Shown here: positions 1-11,230 of the stretch, piece after piece
Layout of the letters: every line of letters starts with the position of its first letter
Position numbering within the stretch: the first letter of the stretch is position 1
Program-made: the position numbers and the translations under genes
Source: Dermacentor variabilis
Taxonomy: Eukaryota > Arthropoda > Arachnida > Ixodida > Ixodidae
Reading direction: 5' to 3'
Assembly (NCBI RefSeq): GCF_050947875.1
Contig: NC_134572.1
Coordinates: forward strand, 159,547,105-159,611,104
Length of the DNA: 64,000 nt
The notes under the pieces: generated by a model
The model's input: only the letters and a program-made list of their open reading frames with translations
Databases searched by the model: none
What the model was told of the DNA's origin: nothing

Positions 1-1528
1 TGTGCAAGATCGTGAACAGACTCAACTAATTGAGTACATGTAGAAAACCTATGCCTGAAACCATGTTGGACATGTGTAAGTACATTGTGCCCTTCTAAGA
101 AACCTAATATATGTTTATGAATTATATGCTCTAAAATTTTGCATGATGTAGATGTAAGAGATACTGGTCGGTAATTGTCTATGTGTTTTTTCCCGGATTT
201 ATGTAAAGGTTTGATTTCGGCCGTCCTCCAGTCATCCGGTAGGGAACCATCGCGTAAAGATCTGGTGAATACGACATACAGGTACTTAGCACACCATTCC
301 GCATAACGCTTTAAAAACGCGTTTGGTATTTTATCTGGTCCTGGTGACTTTTTAGTATCAACGTTCAATAGCAAATAAAAAACGCCGCTCTCAGAAATGA
401 CAACGTCAGATATAACAGGAAGCAATATAGAAAAGTTGGGAAGGCAACCATTATCTTTGGTAAATACCGACTGGAAGAATTTGTTGAAAGCAGAACAAAC
501 GACAGTCTCATCCCTTACACATTTGCCGTCTATCATGAACCCACTGGTAGAAGAAGATTTAGGTGTGATTTGGCGCCACAATCTCTCGGGAGACGTTTTA
601 ATAAACGAAGGCAGGATCGTTCCGTAATATTTTTCTTTGTCGCAAATTATTTCCTGTTTTAGTTGTTCTGAAGTGCTTTCTACAATAGATTTTAAGGTTA
701 CATTTGTTCTTGCTTTCACTTTTAACCTTTTAAGCCTTCGCTGTAAGCGTAACGCCTTGCAAGAAATCCATGGGTTACGGTGCACAGAAGATATTGCAAT
801 TGTGGGAACGAAACGTTGTATACATTCAGAGACAATTCCCCTAAAAGAAAGCCATAAGTCATTTACATTGCAAGTGCTGTTTCTGAAGTCATCGAAGTAG
901 AATGCAAGAATATCCACAATAGATTCATCATCAGCACGAGAAAAATTGGGAAGCAAATGAACACCGTTTTTGTGATCAGGGTAGACATTTGACAAGCTCA
1001 ACAAGACAGCTTTGTGATCAGAAATCCCGTTTGTGACTTCACAGGTTATCGCATTTCGGATGGCGCCACTTACAAAAAATAAGTCCAGAATTGAGCCTAC
1101 GGCTCCTTGTACTCTCGTGAAATTATTTACCATTTGCAGTAAGTCAAACGTGAATACAATATCAAAGATTGTGTTATATATACTGTGTGCAGAATGCAAT
1201 GAAAAGATGTGCCAATGAATGTTTGGTAAATTAAAGTCCCTTGCCAGTATAGTATTCTGTCATCTGATTTTACATGGCAGTGCATATATTCCCTTAAGTT
1301 TTCATGTACCGCAGCAGAAGAGTTTGGAGGCCTATAAAAAACACCAAGGATGAAGCAGACCTTTTTGATGTATTCTTTGCAAAAGACAGCTTCAGTATCT
1401 TGCGCATCGGGCATACTGAAGAGTTTTATTGATGATTTTTGCAAAATGGCCACTCTTCCACCTCTTCTGTCGCGGTCACCCCGAAAGACCTTATAGCCCT
1501 TAGGAATAAACTCACTCAAATATTTCAC
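1..1528 (-). pseudogene. LINE ORF2 fragment: AP endonuclease then reverse transcriptase
   Basis: The open segment 1127-1528 on the minus strand holds part of an AP-type endonuclease (RDRRGGRVAIL near its start, then VFYRPPNSS). Farther left, broken frames carry the linker and the front of the RT. The stretch about 370 to 1 reads continuously with KSPGPDKIPN, DDWRTAEIKPLHKSGK, NYRPVSLTSTSCKILE and HGFRHRFSTCTQLVE. The catalytic YADD motif would lie beyond the left edge. The enzyme would nick target DNA and copy the LINE RNA at the nick. Several frame changes separate the endonuclease from the RT, so this copy makes no complete protein. Confidence 0.78.
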
Positions 1529-1691
1529 TGCTCAACGTCTCTGTAAGCATGGCAATGTCTGCATCATGCGAGAACAGCATGCTCTCAAGTTCTACAGCTT
1601 TATTGACGTCGCTACGACAGTTTATGCTTAAGATTTCGAATGCAGGGCTGGTCTCTTTGTGGTGTCATTTATGGTTCTTCAGGATTTTATA

Positions 1692-2249
1692 TCATTTGTT
1701 TTTTGCATTATCCCATCCAAACATATCACCGTTAATGCTTAACTTATCAAAAACTAGCTTAACTTTAGCACCATTAATCTTTTCCTGTGATGCGCTTTCC
1801 CATAATTTCTTTCTGACATCACGAATTATTTTCGAGTCATCTTCGCTGACTGAATATTCTGAACCTTTCAATTTCGGGCATGCCTTCATTATTAAAGTTT
1901 TCTCTCGGTAGTCATGTAGATTTATGATGACAGGACGATTCCTGTTTGATTTCCTACCTATCCGATGGCATCTTTGCATGCTCTTTATCGTAACACCAAG
2001 TTTTTCGCTAAGAATGTCCTTTGTTATTTTGTCCGTAAGTTCCGTCTCTGTTTCCCTTTCCTCTTCTTTTATGCCGTAAATAAGTAAGTTATTCCTACGG
2101 GTTCTATTTTCCAAGTCGTCAGTTTTAGTTAACAGGTGTGATACAGTGGCTTCCAGTTTATTAATAGTTGACCTCACATGCTCTACTTCTGCTTTCACGG
2201 TGTTGATAGTTGCCACCTCGTCTTCCAAATTTTTGATTCTCTCGGTCAA
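1692..2249 (-). pseudogene. LINE ORF1 protein (coiled coil plus RNA-binding domain)
   Basis: The 185-residue reading begins with a heptad-like coiled coil (TERIKNLEDEVATINTVKAE onward). It then has the conserved block RTRRNNLLIYGIKEEERET, followed by CHRIGRK and NRPVIINLHDYREK, which is the layout of L2/CR1/Rex-type ORF1 proteins. In that family ORF1p binds the element RNA and travels with it to the nucleus. The frame stays open, but the upstream coding region is broken by the Tc1 insertion. When the Tc1 element is skipped, the minus-strand reading continues across the junction with a Cys-rich piece (CACTCSEYYK). The native start codon is uncertain. Confidence 0.75.
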
Positions 2250-2392
2250 ACCATCTATTTTTTCTCTGTTGCTTTTCTCTGTTGTTTTTCTCTGTTTTTC
2301 TCTGTTGAGGTTGTGCCTTATCTACTTCGTAATGTACAGAATTTCCTTCCAGTACGGCGTAGTGATGCATTTTGTAGTATTCGGAGCACGTA

Positions 2393-2690
2393 CAGGGTCG
2401 TCCTTTTTGAAAGGGAACACGCGAGCGCGTGGCCTGTGTTCTGCGGCGGCTGCCTAGAGCGCCGGTGAGTGGCAGCAAGAAGAAGCACGTCCGCTTTTGG
2501 CGTCATCTCTTGGTGGTCAGAATGACTAGGCATGGCCGATTGACAAGCGCCGACTGGACTCCCTTCCCCGTATTACTGATGCGCAAGGAGAGGGGCCTGC
2601 AGTGTAGCGTCTGCTGCTAGCAAACCGCGCTCGGTAGGCGAGCGCACTGGAAACATCGAAGGGCCAAGATACGCCCGGTAGTTGCACCAG
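2393..2690 (+). repeat. Left terminal inverted repeat of the Tc1 element
   Basis: This arm is the reverse complement of 5314-5610 with a modest number of substitutions. The outermost bases are CAGGGTCGTCCTTTTTGAAA. At about 298 bp it is far longer than the classical 54-bp Tc1 repeat, and nearer the long-TIR members of the superfamily. Confidence 0.88.
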
Positions 2691-2844
2691 CGCATTTTAA
2701 TGCTTAAGCTTCATTCGCGAATACCTCAGCTGCGTCACACGAGAAGGCATGCAAAAGGTGTAATGCCTTGTAACTGGACAAAAATGCGTTATTTGCCAAG
2801 ACACTTAATCGTTATAATAGTGTAATATAATAGACAGGGCCATT

Positions 2845-4027
2845 GTGGCTGCAGCGGCATTGAATCCGCGGACCACAGTCCGAGAAATACAGCAGCAACT
2901 TGGTCTGACGGTCTGCAAGACGACTGTGAAGCGCCGCCTCGCGGAAGCTGGCCTGAAGAAGCATGTCGCCTGCAGAAAACCGCTTCTGCGTGAAGGAAAC
3001 AAAGCGAGACGGCTGCAATTTGCCAAGGACCACGAGAGTTGAACAACCGCCTACTGGAAACGCGTCGTGTTTTCTGATGAAAGCTCCTTTACCACCCGGT
3101 GGGACCAAAGGCAAAGAGTTTGGCGCCCTGAAAACAGCCGGTAGGTGGCGTTTCCTGTTAAAAAAGTATTGTACCGCGAAAGCCCAACAAAATAACTACG
3201 CTTACTTAATAAATTGTATATATTGCAGTGTCTTACGGAGATAAACAAAGAGGACTTAAACACCGGTGTTAACTTGCATTGCAATACTTACATTGCAACT
3301 TGAAATTTCTAGGCACTAGAAAAGGTTTACTTGTGTAAACTGAACGAAAACCAGATAAAAGAAGCGCTAAAGTTAGCCAGAAAACAACCGGCGATAAAAG
3401 CACGCACGATCAAGTACTGCCAATGCTACATCGTTGACATCAAACAAAGTTACGTCTTGTAAACTGAGTGACTGAAGATTTGTTGTCAGGGCCGGTTCAA
3501 ACGATCCTTTTCTTCAGTTACAGGCCTGACTACTTCCAGCGTGTGGCTGCAAGTGGCCTCACAGGAGGAGCGTATGGGGCTTTATAACCAGAGAAGGTCT
3601 CGGTCCACTAATTCGCATCGAGGGCAAGCTCACGTCTTCCAGCTACTGCGCCATCCTTGATGACGTGATGGTGCCCCACCTTCTTGATGGGCCCTTCCCG
3701 GAAGGAGATTATGTATTTCAGCAAGATAACTCCTCCATCCACACATCTAGGAAAGTTACAAGCTTTCTACAAGAGCGTGGTGTCAACGTTCTGATGTGGC
3801 CGCCCCAGTCTCCAGACCTCAACATTATTGAAAACGTGTGGGGTCACTTGAAAGCAGCGCTAGCGGCCCGGTCCCTCCATGGACTCTCGGCCGACAATCT
3901 GTGGAGCGCCATAAAAGAGGAATGGGACCAGCTGAGATCTAACGAGTCGCTCACGGCTTCTCTCTACGACTCTCTTCCCACGAGGATGAGGAATGTGATA
4001 GGCGCAAATGGTGACGCCACTAGGTAT
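2845..4027 (+). pseudogene. Tc1 transposase, DD34E, broken
   Basis: The N-terminal piece (2845-3042) has the helix-turn-helix wording of Tc1 proteins (TTVREIQQQLGLTVCKTTVK then RRLAEAGLKKHVA). After an in-frame TGA near 3041 the catalytic core continues with WKRVVFSDESS, where the D is the first acidic residue. The C-terminal piece (3665-4027) has FQQDNSSIH (second D) and SPDLNIIENVW (E). Counting between them gives 34 residues, a DD34E triad. The coding text is interrupted at 3143-3526 and shows one frameshift near 3565. All three catalytic residues survive, but stop and shift make it non-functional. The protein would have cut the element at its inverted repeats and pasted it at TA sites. 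Confidence 0.85.
3143..3526 (+). other. Intron-like interruption of the Tc1 transposase
   Basis: The coding text stops after RPENS at about 3142 and resumes with RPDYFQRV at about 3527. The intervening 384 bp begins GTAGGTGG and ends TTCAGTTACAG, so it is bounded by GT and AG. Removing it rejoins the transposase in frame. It could be a real spliceosomal intron or a later insertion that happens to end in AG. No target duplication or inverted repeat was seen at its borders. Confidence 0.5.
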
Positions 4028-5313
4028 TGAAACCTGGCGCGAAGAAAACGATTCCGGCCAAATATGTTCTGTTGGCCTTGAAAAGAAAGCAAAGGGTCAC
4101 GTATTTTTTTTTCTGTGGATAAAAGTACCAAAAATAAAGTATTTAATTATCCCTTTCAGTGTAGCGTCACGTAGACTGAAGGTAAAGTAATGCGATGGTG
4201 ACATAATTCCCATGACTTCATGTACACAGAAATACAAGCAACTTTTTTGGCTCGTCTCGAGCCGATGTCCGGTTGGGCATCACTGCCAGCGCGATCTATG
4301 TCATTGATAATCCCTATAAGGGACTCTAAAAGAGATTATTTATAAATAAGATAGCCACGTACGTTTATGTTGTTCTTATTCTCTTTGCAGGCGCACTGCA
4401 GAAACAGTAAAAAGCCGGTGAGGAAGCAAGACGCATAGCGTTTTTTTTTTTGTCTTGTGCAGTGTAATCATGTTACATCACTGGTCTCATTATCGGGACT
4501 CTGGCACTAGATATATTGAACTACAAGGCGACCAAGAAGTTCGCACTCTCCTTTCAGAACCTGTTAAATACAGTGCCCTTGCACAACGCTCGGTTCCTCT
4601 CTAAAAGTTGTGGGAGGCAAATACACTGCGACAAAATGGACGTCATGGACATAGCGCCGAACTCACTCAAAAAGCCTTCATAACTATTTCGTTGATTGCC
4701 CTATGGTTATGCGCTGCTTACTCCACGGCAAACCGCCACCCTTTGCTTCCAGGAATTATGTGGAGACCAGTACATAACGTCAAAAGTGCATGTGATCTCA
4801 GAGATGAGAAGGTGTTTTGATCAGAAAGTCAGTTATAAGCCGCAGGCAATACATGATAAGGGATTTAAATAAGCTCTTTTGTCTTTTGGTTTTACTGCCT
4901 GCAAGTTTCTGTTTACTAGAAATTTTCAACTTTTTTTAAAGGCCTTGTAGACAAAGGAGTAAGCAGGCGCCCTGAACCACAAAAGAACCAGAGTACGCAC
5001 AGTGGAAATTGATTAAATCACGAATCAACCGCGGCCAACGGAGCAGCAGCAGACGGGGTGCGATGGCCCCTCCCTGCCCGTTTCTGGTGTCTGGTTTTTC
5101 TGTGTCTAGAAAGAAATGATGTGTTGAAAAAAAAAACCCATCCTGTACTGTTCATTGGCAGTCTTTCTAGACGCAGTCATTTTAAAACAACATACCACCG
5201 CTAAAGCTTCACCTCAGTGCGTTGCTCTCTCCTAAATCGCTCCAAATGAACTTAGGTCTATTCACGTTGCGCGAAGAAGCTGAAAGCCAGAGCTGCGGGT
5301 TGCAAAAAATACA

Positions 5314-5610
5314 CTGGTGCAACTACCGGGCGTATCTTGGCCCTTCGATGTTTCCAGTGCGCTCGCCTACCGAGCGCGATTTGCTAGCAGCAGACGCTGC
5401 GCTGCAGGCCCGTTCCTTGCGCATCAGTAATGTGGAGAAGGGAGTCCAGTCGGCGCTTGCCAATCGGCCATGCCTAGTCATTCTGACCGCCAGTAGATGA
5501 CGCCAAAAGCGGACGTGCTTCCTCTTGCTGCCACTGACCGGCGCCCTAGGCAGCCGCCGCAGAGCACAGGCCACGCGCTCGCGTGTTCCCTTTCAAAAAG
5601 GACGACCCTG
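5314..5610 (-). repeat. Right terminal inverted repeat of the Tc1 element
   Basis: Inverted partner of 2393-2690. It ends GGACGACCCTG directly before the TA at 5611-5612. A few mismatches distinguish the arms (for example CCAGTAGATGACG here against CCAAGAGATGACG in the partner), indicating moderate age. Confidence 0.88.
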
Positions 5611-5612
5611 TA

Positions 5613-5665
5613 CAAGCACAGACTTTAGCACTCCCAGGCTCTACGTGTAAGCATTTTTTATTTAA
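5613..5665 (-). mobile_element. 5' remnant of the split L2/CR1-like LINE
   Basis: Skipping the Tc1 element joins minus-strand sequence here to 2390, in a frame continuous with the ORF1 leader (AKVCACTCSEYYKMHHYAV across the junction). The true 5' end of the LINE is not visible. I could not recognise the sequence to its right (5665-5950). Confidence 0.5.
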
Positions 5666-5951
5666 ATGAAGTGTATAATGTTGCGGAACATATTGGTCGC
5701 AGCTGTTCGGTCAGTCTCTTCCTAACACTTCTCCGAGGCGATTCAACATTACTGTTTCAATATATTTGACTCAGTCTTGATGCGTCATCGATGAGGGCAA
5801 ATCGGAATGCCTTTGCCCCTATTTTTTTAGCCAAATTACCGCTGTAAATGCAAAGTCAACATATCCATTCACAGCGGTGGACCTTTCTTGGACTGGTCTG
5901 GAGTTATGTGCCGGTAGTTACGCAACACGTCTCTGCTGCCAGTTGTTGAAG

Positions 5952-6215
5952 ATGGCAGTTGTGCTTTACGCGTCCAAGGCGTACGCGCAACGAAATGTGA
6001 TTCGTTTTCTATGAAGCCAGTAAGAAACGCCCATCGAAAGCCACAGGGAAATGCAGCCCACGTATGGGGAAAGATGCCTCGCTTTGAGAAGTGTGAGGTG
6101 GTGGTGCTGTGAGTTCGCAAAAGGCAGTGAAGACCTGCATGACCATGAGCGTTCAGGGAGGCCGCGTGCGTAGCTAACTGACGACAACATGGCACAGGGG
6201 GCATCTCAAATTTAG
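5952..6215 (+). pseudogene. mariner-like transposase N-terminal fragment
   Basis: Reading from the ATG at 5952 gives AYAQRNVIRFL, then two stops within a few codons, then ETPIESHREMQPTYGERCL and finally CEFAKGSEDLHDHERSGRPR and DDNMAQ. These are the landmarks of the mariner DNA-binding domain: a first helix-turn-helix (QRNVIRFL... EIHRRM... YGE), then the W.EFKEGR and D..RSGRP blocks. Only about 85 residues are present and the catalytic DDD domain is absent. It is a short dead relic. Confidence 0.75.
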
Positions 6216-6286
6216 TGCTTCGATGGGACAAATGTCTGAACGGGTATGGGGACTAGGCGGAAAAATAGTGTAAGGTGCGTAGAATA

Positions 6287-6826
6287 CAGTTAGTACTCGA
6301 TCTAACGAAACCCAATTTTACGAGCTTCCCGATCTAACGAAGAAATTTCATTCCCCGGCAGGTACCCATAGGATTCAACGCTGTCATCACTCCGAATTAA
6401 CTAAACTCACTTGGCCGAACTCAATTTAACAAAATTTTTCCTGAAATAAATGAGTAAAAAAAGCGGTGATTTCTTTCTCATTTTGATACAGACAGGTTTT
6501 TATTCGAGCGTGCGCTCTAACGCAATCTAGGCGCCCTAGTCGCGGCCCTAGCCTTATTTTGACGAGGCTGCACGCCGAACCCATGCACGGAACAGCGCAC
6601 TCAACACCGCCTCGATAGGGCAGTGGTAGTTGAGTTCGTTATTTCGTAGTTTATGCATCAACAGATGGCTGGATTCGCGGCAAATACGAAGTAGCTTTTG
6701 CGGGCCGCTATGTTACTATTTTAGATTTCGGAGGATCGAAAAATTCCTTTGTCGATTTTATAAGCTTCCCGATTTAACGAAATAATTCGAGCATGGTCGT
6801 CACTTCGTTAAATCGACTTTCCACTG
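6287..6826. mobile_element. pogo/Tigger-like non-autonomous element (MITE)
   Basis: The ends are imperfect inverted repeats. The left begins CAGTTAGTACTCGATCTAACG and the right, read inward, begins CAGTGGAAAGTCGATTTAACG. TA lies outside each end (6285-6286 and 6827-6828). CAGT termini with TA duplications and the 'cgatttaacgaa' wording match pogo/Tigger-type elements. Further subterminal copies of the taacgaa motif occur inside. No transposase is present. Confidence 0.7.
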
Positions 6827-7489
6827 TAGTACGTATATTTGTAATTACGTTTATGTAACTTATTTTGGCTAGTTAAAGAATATGGACCAAGACTTTCTAA
6901 TTCACCTTCGTATATTTTCGTTTAGTTATATTTTCTCGTTCCATCATACAGTACAGGAGAATGCCTATCAACCTACCTGCTCAACGTGTCAGCCATGTGG
7001 ACTTTGTGATTATGTACTTCAAATGTAGTTTGCTTACACCATTTTCGATATTCAATGTTTGTGTAAATCATTGTTTAAGGAGCCGGTGATGAAGCAGTTT
7101 CTGTGTTGAGTGCTTCTTGCTTTTTATGCTCCGATTTTTCTCTTCAAGTACGTGTAAAACAACGCTTTCGTGAGACAACCGCTGTACCGACTTTGAATAA
7201 GTTGCGTTTTAAAGAGAATGTTCAATTGAAGCGACTCTGGGAAAATAGAAATCTGACTCACGACTTGGAATTTTTCCCGGAAAATCGCGAAAATTGGCAA
7301 GTTTCATGAGCATTGAAGCCCGAAGTGTACAAATGCGCAACCCTACCCCAAAAGCAGATATTGCAGTTCTGTAACTGCATCTGTGAGAGCATTTCAAACA
7401 AACAAATGCAGTAAATAAATTTACAGGTAGCGTACTGTTTGAATGTTACAGAAGTTACTAGGGTTACTCCCAAATTAGTGGTATATTCA

Positions 7490-8007
7490 AAATTATGGTA
7501 TATGTCAAAATGGTATGTATATGTCAAAATTATGGTATATGTCAAAATCTGTACGGGAGAAGACTCGTGGAATTTAACGGCGTACTTATTTGGAATTCTT
7601 TGCCAATACATATAAAAGAAGCCCGTAACTTTAGGTCTGCTGTGAGAAAATACTTTTTTGAAAAATACAGTCGATAAAAAGAAACTACTTTAATTTAGCT
7701 TCCTGTCTAAGTTGTACATGTCAATTGCTCAAGTTGTGAATGTCAATGTCATTGTTAAGTATTATGTCCGTTTTGTTGCTCGCGCGCGTTGAGGATAAAA
7801 GAACGCTGAGTTATATTTACTTTCGTGTCTGAGTTATCTATGTTTTATATTACTATTATGTAATATGTCTGCTGCTTTTGTGTGCTCGCCTGTTGCGTTT
7901 TATAGCCTAAGTTCACTACGGACCCGGGACTAGCCAATGGCTATGGGTCCAGTAAGGCTTTTGTATTTTGTAAAATATGATGTAAATAAAGAATGAATGA
8001 ATGAATT
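7490..8007 (+). mobile_element. 3' end of an L2/CR1-like LINE (5'-truncated)
   Basis: The first part, after a short tandem stretch around tatgtcaaaat (7490-7545), encodes the tail of a LINE ORF2: LVEFNGVLIWNSLPIHIKEA then FRSAVRKYFFEKYSR and a stop at 7675. About 330 bp of 3' UTR follows, ending in an AATAAAGAATGAATGAATGA tail near 8005. A C-terminal block of the V.VWNSLP type plus a short tandem 3' tail is characteristic of CR1/L2 LINEs. It is on the opposite strand from the LINE at the left edge. Confidence 0.78.
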
Positions 8008-8734
8008 TCAGAACGGTGTATAAATTCTAATACAATAATTTGTCCCCTTCAGGTACATTATTGGGGGCAGTTTGCAAAAGTTTTATGTTACTTTATTGCC
8101 ATGGTAAATAGTTGTGAACTTGACACTCCAGTATTCCTTATTTTGCAATTTTTGAAAGCTTGTCAGAAAAATGTGCGGCGTAAATTGAAAATGTACTTGG
8201 CTGCATTTGTTATATCTTAGCGCGTTATTTCATAGGCAATAAACCTCAAAATCAGTGTAGTGCGGTTAACGATAAAAAGAAACATTTAATATTTCTCCGG
8301 TGCTGAGCGAGCCAAGCCCGCGTCATATAATTCAGGCAGTCTTTTCTGAACAAGGTACGGCACTACGCCGCTTCAATGGTAACTGGATTAACAGTGACAG
8401 TCATGTTAACATGGCTTCTGCCAGAATTTTCAGAAATGTGGGATACCCGGCGGGACGTCAGGCACACGAGGAACACCGGAGGAATTAAATGAATGTGTCG
8501 CAGTATTGAAAAAAAAAGTTAGCAGTGGGAGTACAACCCCGCCTGCTGTTACTTCCATCGCAGATACCCAACTTCCAGTCGATCATGTGGGTTGGGTTGC
8601 AGCAGGCCAGCACTTTCAGTTTGAGACACACGTCCGGCTTGAGACAGCGCGCTCGAAATTCGACCACCGAGTCTGCCGAGGTAGTGGGCTGTCGTCCCAC
8701 CGGCTGACGGACTCGAACTCTGGCGAAATCGTGC

Positions 8735-8845
8735 AGGAAGCGCTCGGTGCGCGCCCTCCAAATGCTGACAATTCTCACCAGGATTCAAACCTACAGCCTC
8801 CCGGTGTGTCACCGAACGCCTTGAGTCACTGGGCCATAGCCCTGG
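8735..8845 (-). mobile_element. tRNA-derived SINE head
   Basis: On the minus strand, from about 8842, the sequence reads tggcccagtgactcaaggcg (A-box like) and then GGTTTGAATCC near 8785 (B-box like), at the spacing of a tRNA promoter. The strand then runs on without a tRNA acceptor stem, so this is a SINE head and not a tRNA gene. The surrounding 8510-8735 probably belongs to the same repeat family. The open frames there look accidental. Confidence 0.55.
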
Positions 8846-9149
8846 TTATGTGGTCAGGGCGCAGTCTCGTATATATGTGTTTGTTCAAACCGAATAAAAC
8901 AAAAACGAGCGCAATATCGATGACCGTAGTAATGCTAGTGGCATTCTTAGAATACTTCGCGGCCTTTCCGCTGTCTATGTATGTCCGGATGTAACCGCTT
9001 TCCTTTCGCGCCAACTGGGGTTTTTGGGTGTGTGCCACTGCGCGTGTGCCGTTCGTCAATGAAGCTCTTTGACGTCGACTTTGGATCATGTGTTTGCCAC
9101 AGACATATGCGCCCCTCTTCAGTGAAGGAAAGCGTCCGCAGTTCACGCC

Positions 9150-9195
9150 TCATACATGGCGCGTTTCGGCGGTGGCAAGGTGGTGTTTCGCTACA
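9150..9195. repeat. Short dispersed repeat, second copy near 37890
   Basis: The segment around CTCATACATGGCGCGTTTCG and the following cggtggcaaggtg recurs with a few changes at about 37889-37930. Nothing else in 8850-9660 was recognised. Confidence 0.5.
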
Positions 9196-9199
9196 CTGA

Positions 9200-10440
9200 T
9201 ACAGCGACAATCGAATTAAAGACGAAAGTCATCCTGAAATGCTTTAAATAGATGGAGAATTTAACACGATGATGACATGGCGAGGGCGTCATAATCGCCA
9301 ATAACCGACAACAGCGCGATTACAACGGAACGAAGAAGAAGGAATAAAGTCGAGAGAACAACAACGAGCACGATCGTTTGGTTTCGCCACCTATATATGT
9401 TTCGCGTAGGGCAATAATATCTGACGAGGTTCCATGCAGGAACCAAGGAACCGAGCTTTGCTTCGCCGCGACAGAACAGTTCCTTTTCATCGATGAAAGC
9501 CCCTTATGGCGACAAGCGAAGCAACGAGTGAAGAGAAGCTTTAAAAGTTGTGCATGTCTTTATAAATTATTTTTGCATTTCCAGCTTTCAGTGTTATTAT
9601 TCAAGCAAATAGAGCAAACGCAATCAGCTCACATTAATGGGACCTCCCCCGAGCACATTTTTCCGCTTTAATCCTTTCGGCGAACGCCTGTTATTCGCCC
9701 GAACTTTGCTGATCTTTAACTGCGAACTTTGCTGATCTTCAATGTTCCAGTAGCACCCTATTTCTTACCATAATGAGCCATTAAGTAATTCAACGCAATG
9801 CTCGCCGACCATGGAGGGCGCCACTGCCCTCAATGCGTCCCGACATGCACGCTTCGAGCTCCTGAGAACATCAAGCAATTTCACAGTTTCCTGCATCGGA
9901 ACCTCTTTATCAAGTACCAGAAGTCAGTCGACCCCTTCATATATACTGGAACATCAAAAGTGGCCTTCACACTGCGTTCCCATCGAACGGTGAACTGTTT
10001 TGTGCCTTAGCCGCTGGCCTCGCCACGTTAACCCTAGCACGAAACCAAGCATGCGCGCACGTTGTTATGGTTGGCGTTTGACACCACGTGGCGAAAGGAA
10101 TTTCATCCGACCATCTTCGTCGAAATGAGGCGTGACTTCTCCTGTGATGGTTGGCGTCCCGCACCTCACCCGACCTTCTGCCACCAGGCCTCTTCGAAAT
10201 GAAGCGTGACTTCTTAATTTGCCATGACCGTTTCGAGTGTCTACGTGTCTGCCGGGAGCCCCGCAGTGTACAGCCTCTTTTGTGTGTGTTTGTGTGTGTG
10301 TGTGCGAGTTTAGAGAGGCCCTTTCCTCGAATTGGACCTAGAAGAGAACTTCCACGAACCCGCAAAGCGCAGAAGAGGCGGACAAACGTCCACAATTCCG
10401 GGAGGCGGGACGACTTCTTCCTTTCAGCAGGCTCGGTATA
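9200..10440. other. No recognisable gene or element
   Basis: Both strands were read. There are short chance frames and a small GT-rich tract (10273-10306), but no domain, inverted repeat or tRNA-like box that I can support. Confidence 0.5.
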
Positions 10441-11230
10441 ACCAGAGGAGGAGGGGCCCTCTTTCCGTGCCGGTCACGTGACATTGACGGAAGCAAGATC
10501 CCGCCCACGATTGTAGAGAGCCTATTTAAGGGGATCCGAAATGTACTTTTAATCACTTCATGCTCTTCTCATTTTCTTTCATCTACCGTTGAAAAACCGT
10601 GCAAGTTTTGCACTAGAAAATCGTCTCGCCCTTGCTTGGTTGCCATGGTCTACCTGATACCTGCAGCCCGCCGACAACGCCACGCTACCCAATAAGTAAC
10701 GTTGGTCGAGCTTCGATGGGCAGGCGCCGCTACTACTCGGCAGCAGTACGATACGCTACCCTGGAGTACGCAACAACGTGCGCTGCCTGCCTCGCGGCGA
10801 CCAGCACCACTGGCACGCGCCCAGCACGATGGAAATGCAAGAGACCGAAGGACGCCCCGGCCAAGACTGGCAAACGGTGAGAGACTTTAGTGGACGTCTT
10901 GAAGAGCACATCACCGTAATGATGAAATTCACCGTCGGCACGTACGTAATGTAACGCCCACAAGAATGTGTTTGACCTGGTGTTGTGCACGCAGCCGGCT
11001 CGACAACTACGGAAGAGAAAGATGCCTACGTGAAGGTGAGGACTGTTCAAAACCTAACAGCAGTTGGCAGCTGCCGCTCAACAGCAATAGAGAAGCTTAT
11101 TCGCATACGGCAGGTTTCAATAATTGGAACACTGCACCCAGTCCTCACATGCAAGGCGAATGGCACGAACACAGACAAAGGTGTATTTCATGGTATAGAG
11201 TGTTCGGGTGACAAATGAAGAATTGTAAAA

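Larger units (their letters stand above)
1..2392 (-). mobile_element. L2/CR1-like LINE, 3' part cut by window edge
   Basis: This non-LTR retrotransposon reads right to left. Its RT domain runs off the left edge, then come an AP-endonuclease segment (about 600-1530) and an ORF1 protein (1692-2249). A Tc1 element interrupts its 5' region at a TA dinucleotide (2391-2392), and the LINE resumes at 5613. The RT part still reads as typical CR1/L2 text on the minus strand near 1-370, including SPGPDKIPN, NYRPVSLTS and HGFR. Frameshifts and stops elsewhere show the copy is dead. Assignment to the L2/CR1 group rests on the ORF1 type and RT wording, so the exact clade is inference. Confidence 0.8.
2393..5610 (+). 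mobile_element. Tc1-type DNA transposon with long inverted repeats
   Basis: A 3.2-kb element is bounded by inverted repeats of about 298 bp (2393-2690 and 5314-5610), each starting CAGGGTCGTCC at the outer end. A TA dinucleotide lies directly outside each end (2391-2392 and 5611-5612), as expected for the TA target-site duplication of the Tc1/mariner superfamily. The transposase relic is on the + strand at 2845-4027. The element sits inside the 5' region of the minus-strand LINE, so it arrived later than that LINE. About 1.3 kb between the transposase and the right repeat (4030-5310) has no recognisable coding content. Confidence 0.88.

Noticed and set aside
5869..6231. 120-codon minus-strand frame
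   Set aside because: It is the antisense of the mariner relic on the + strand.
8506..8994. 162-codon frame on the + strand
   Set aside because: It runs antisense through a tRNA-derived SINE head and has no domain. It is a repeat shadow.
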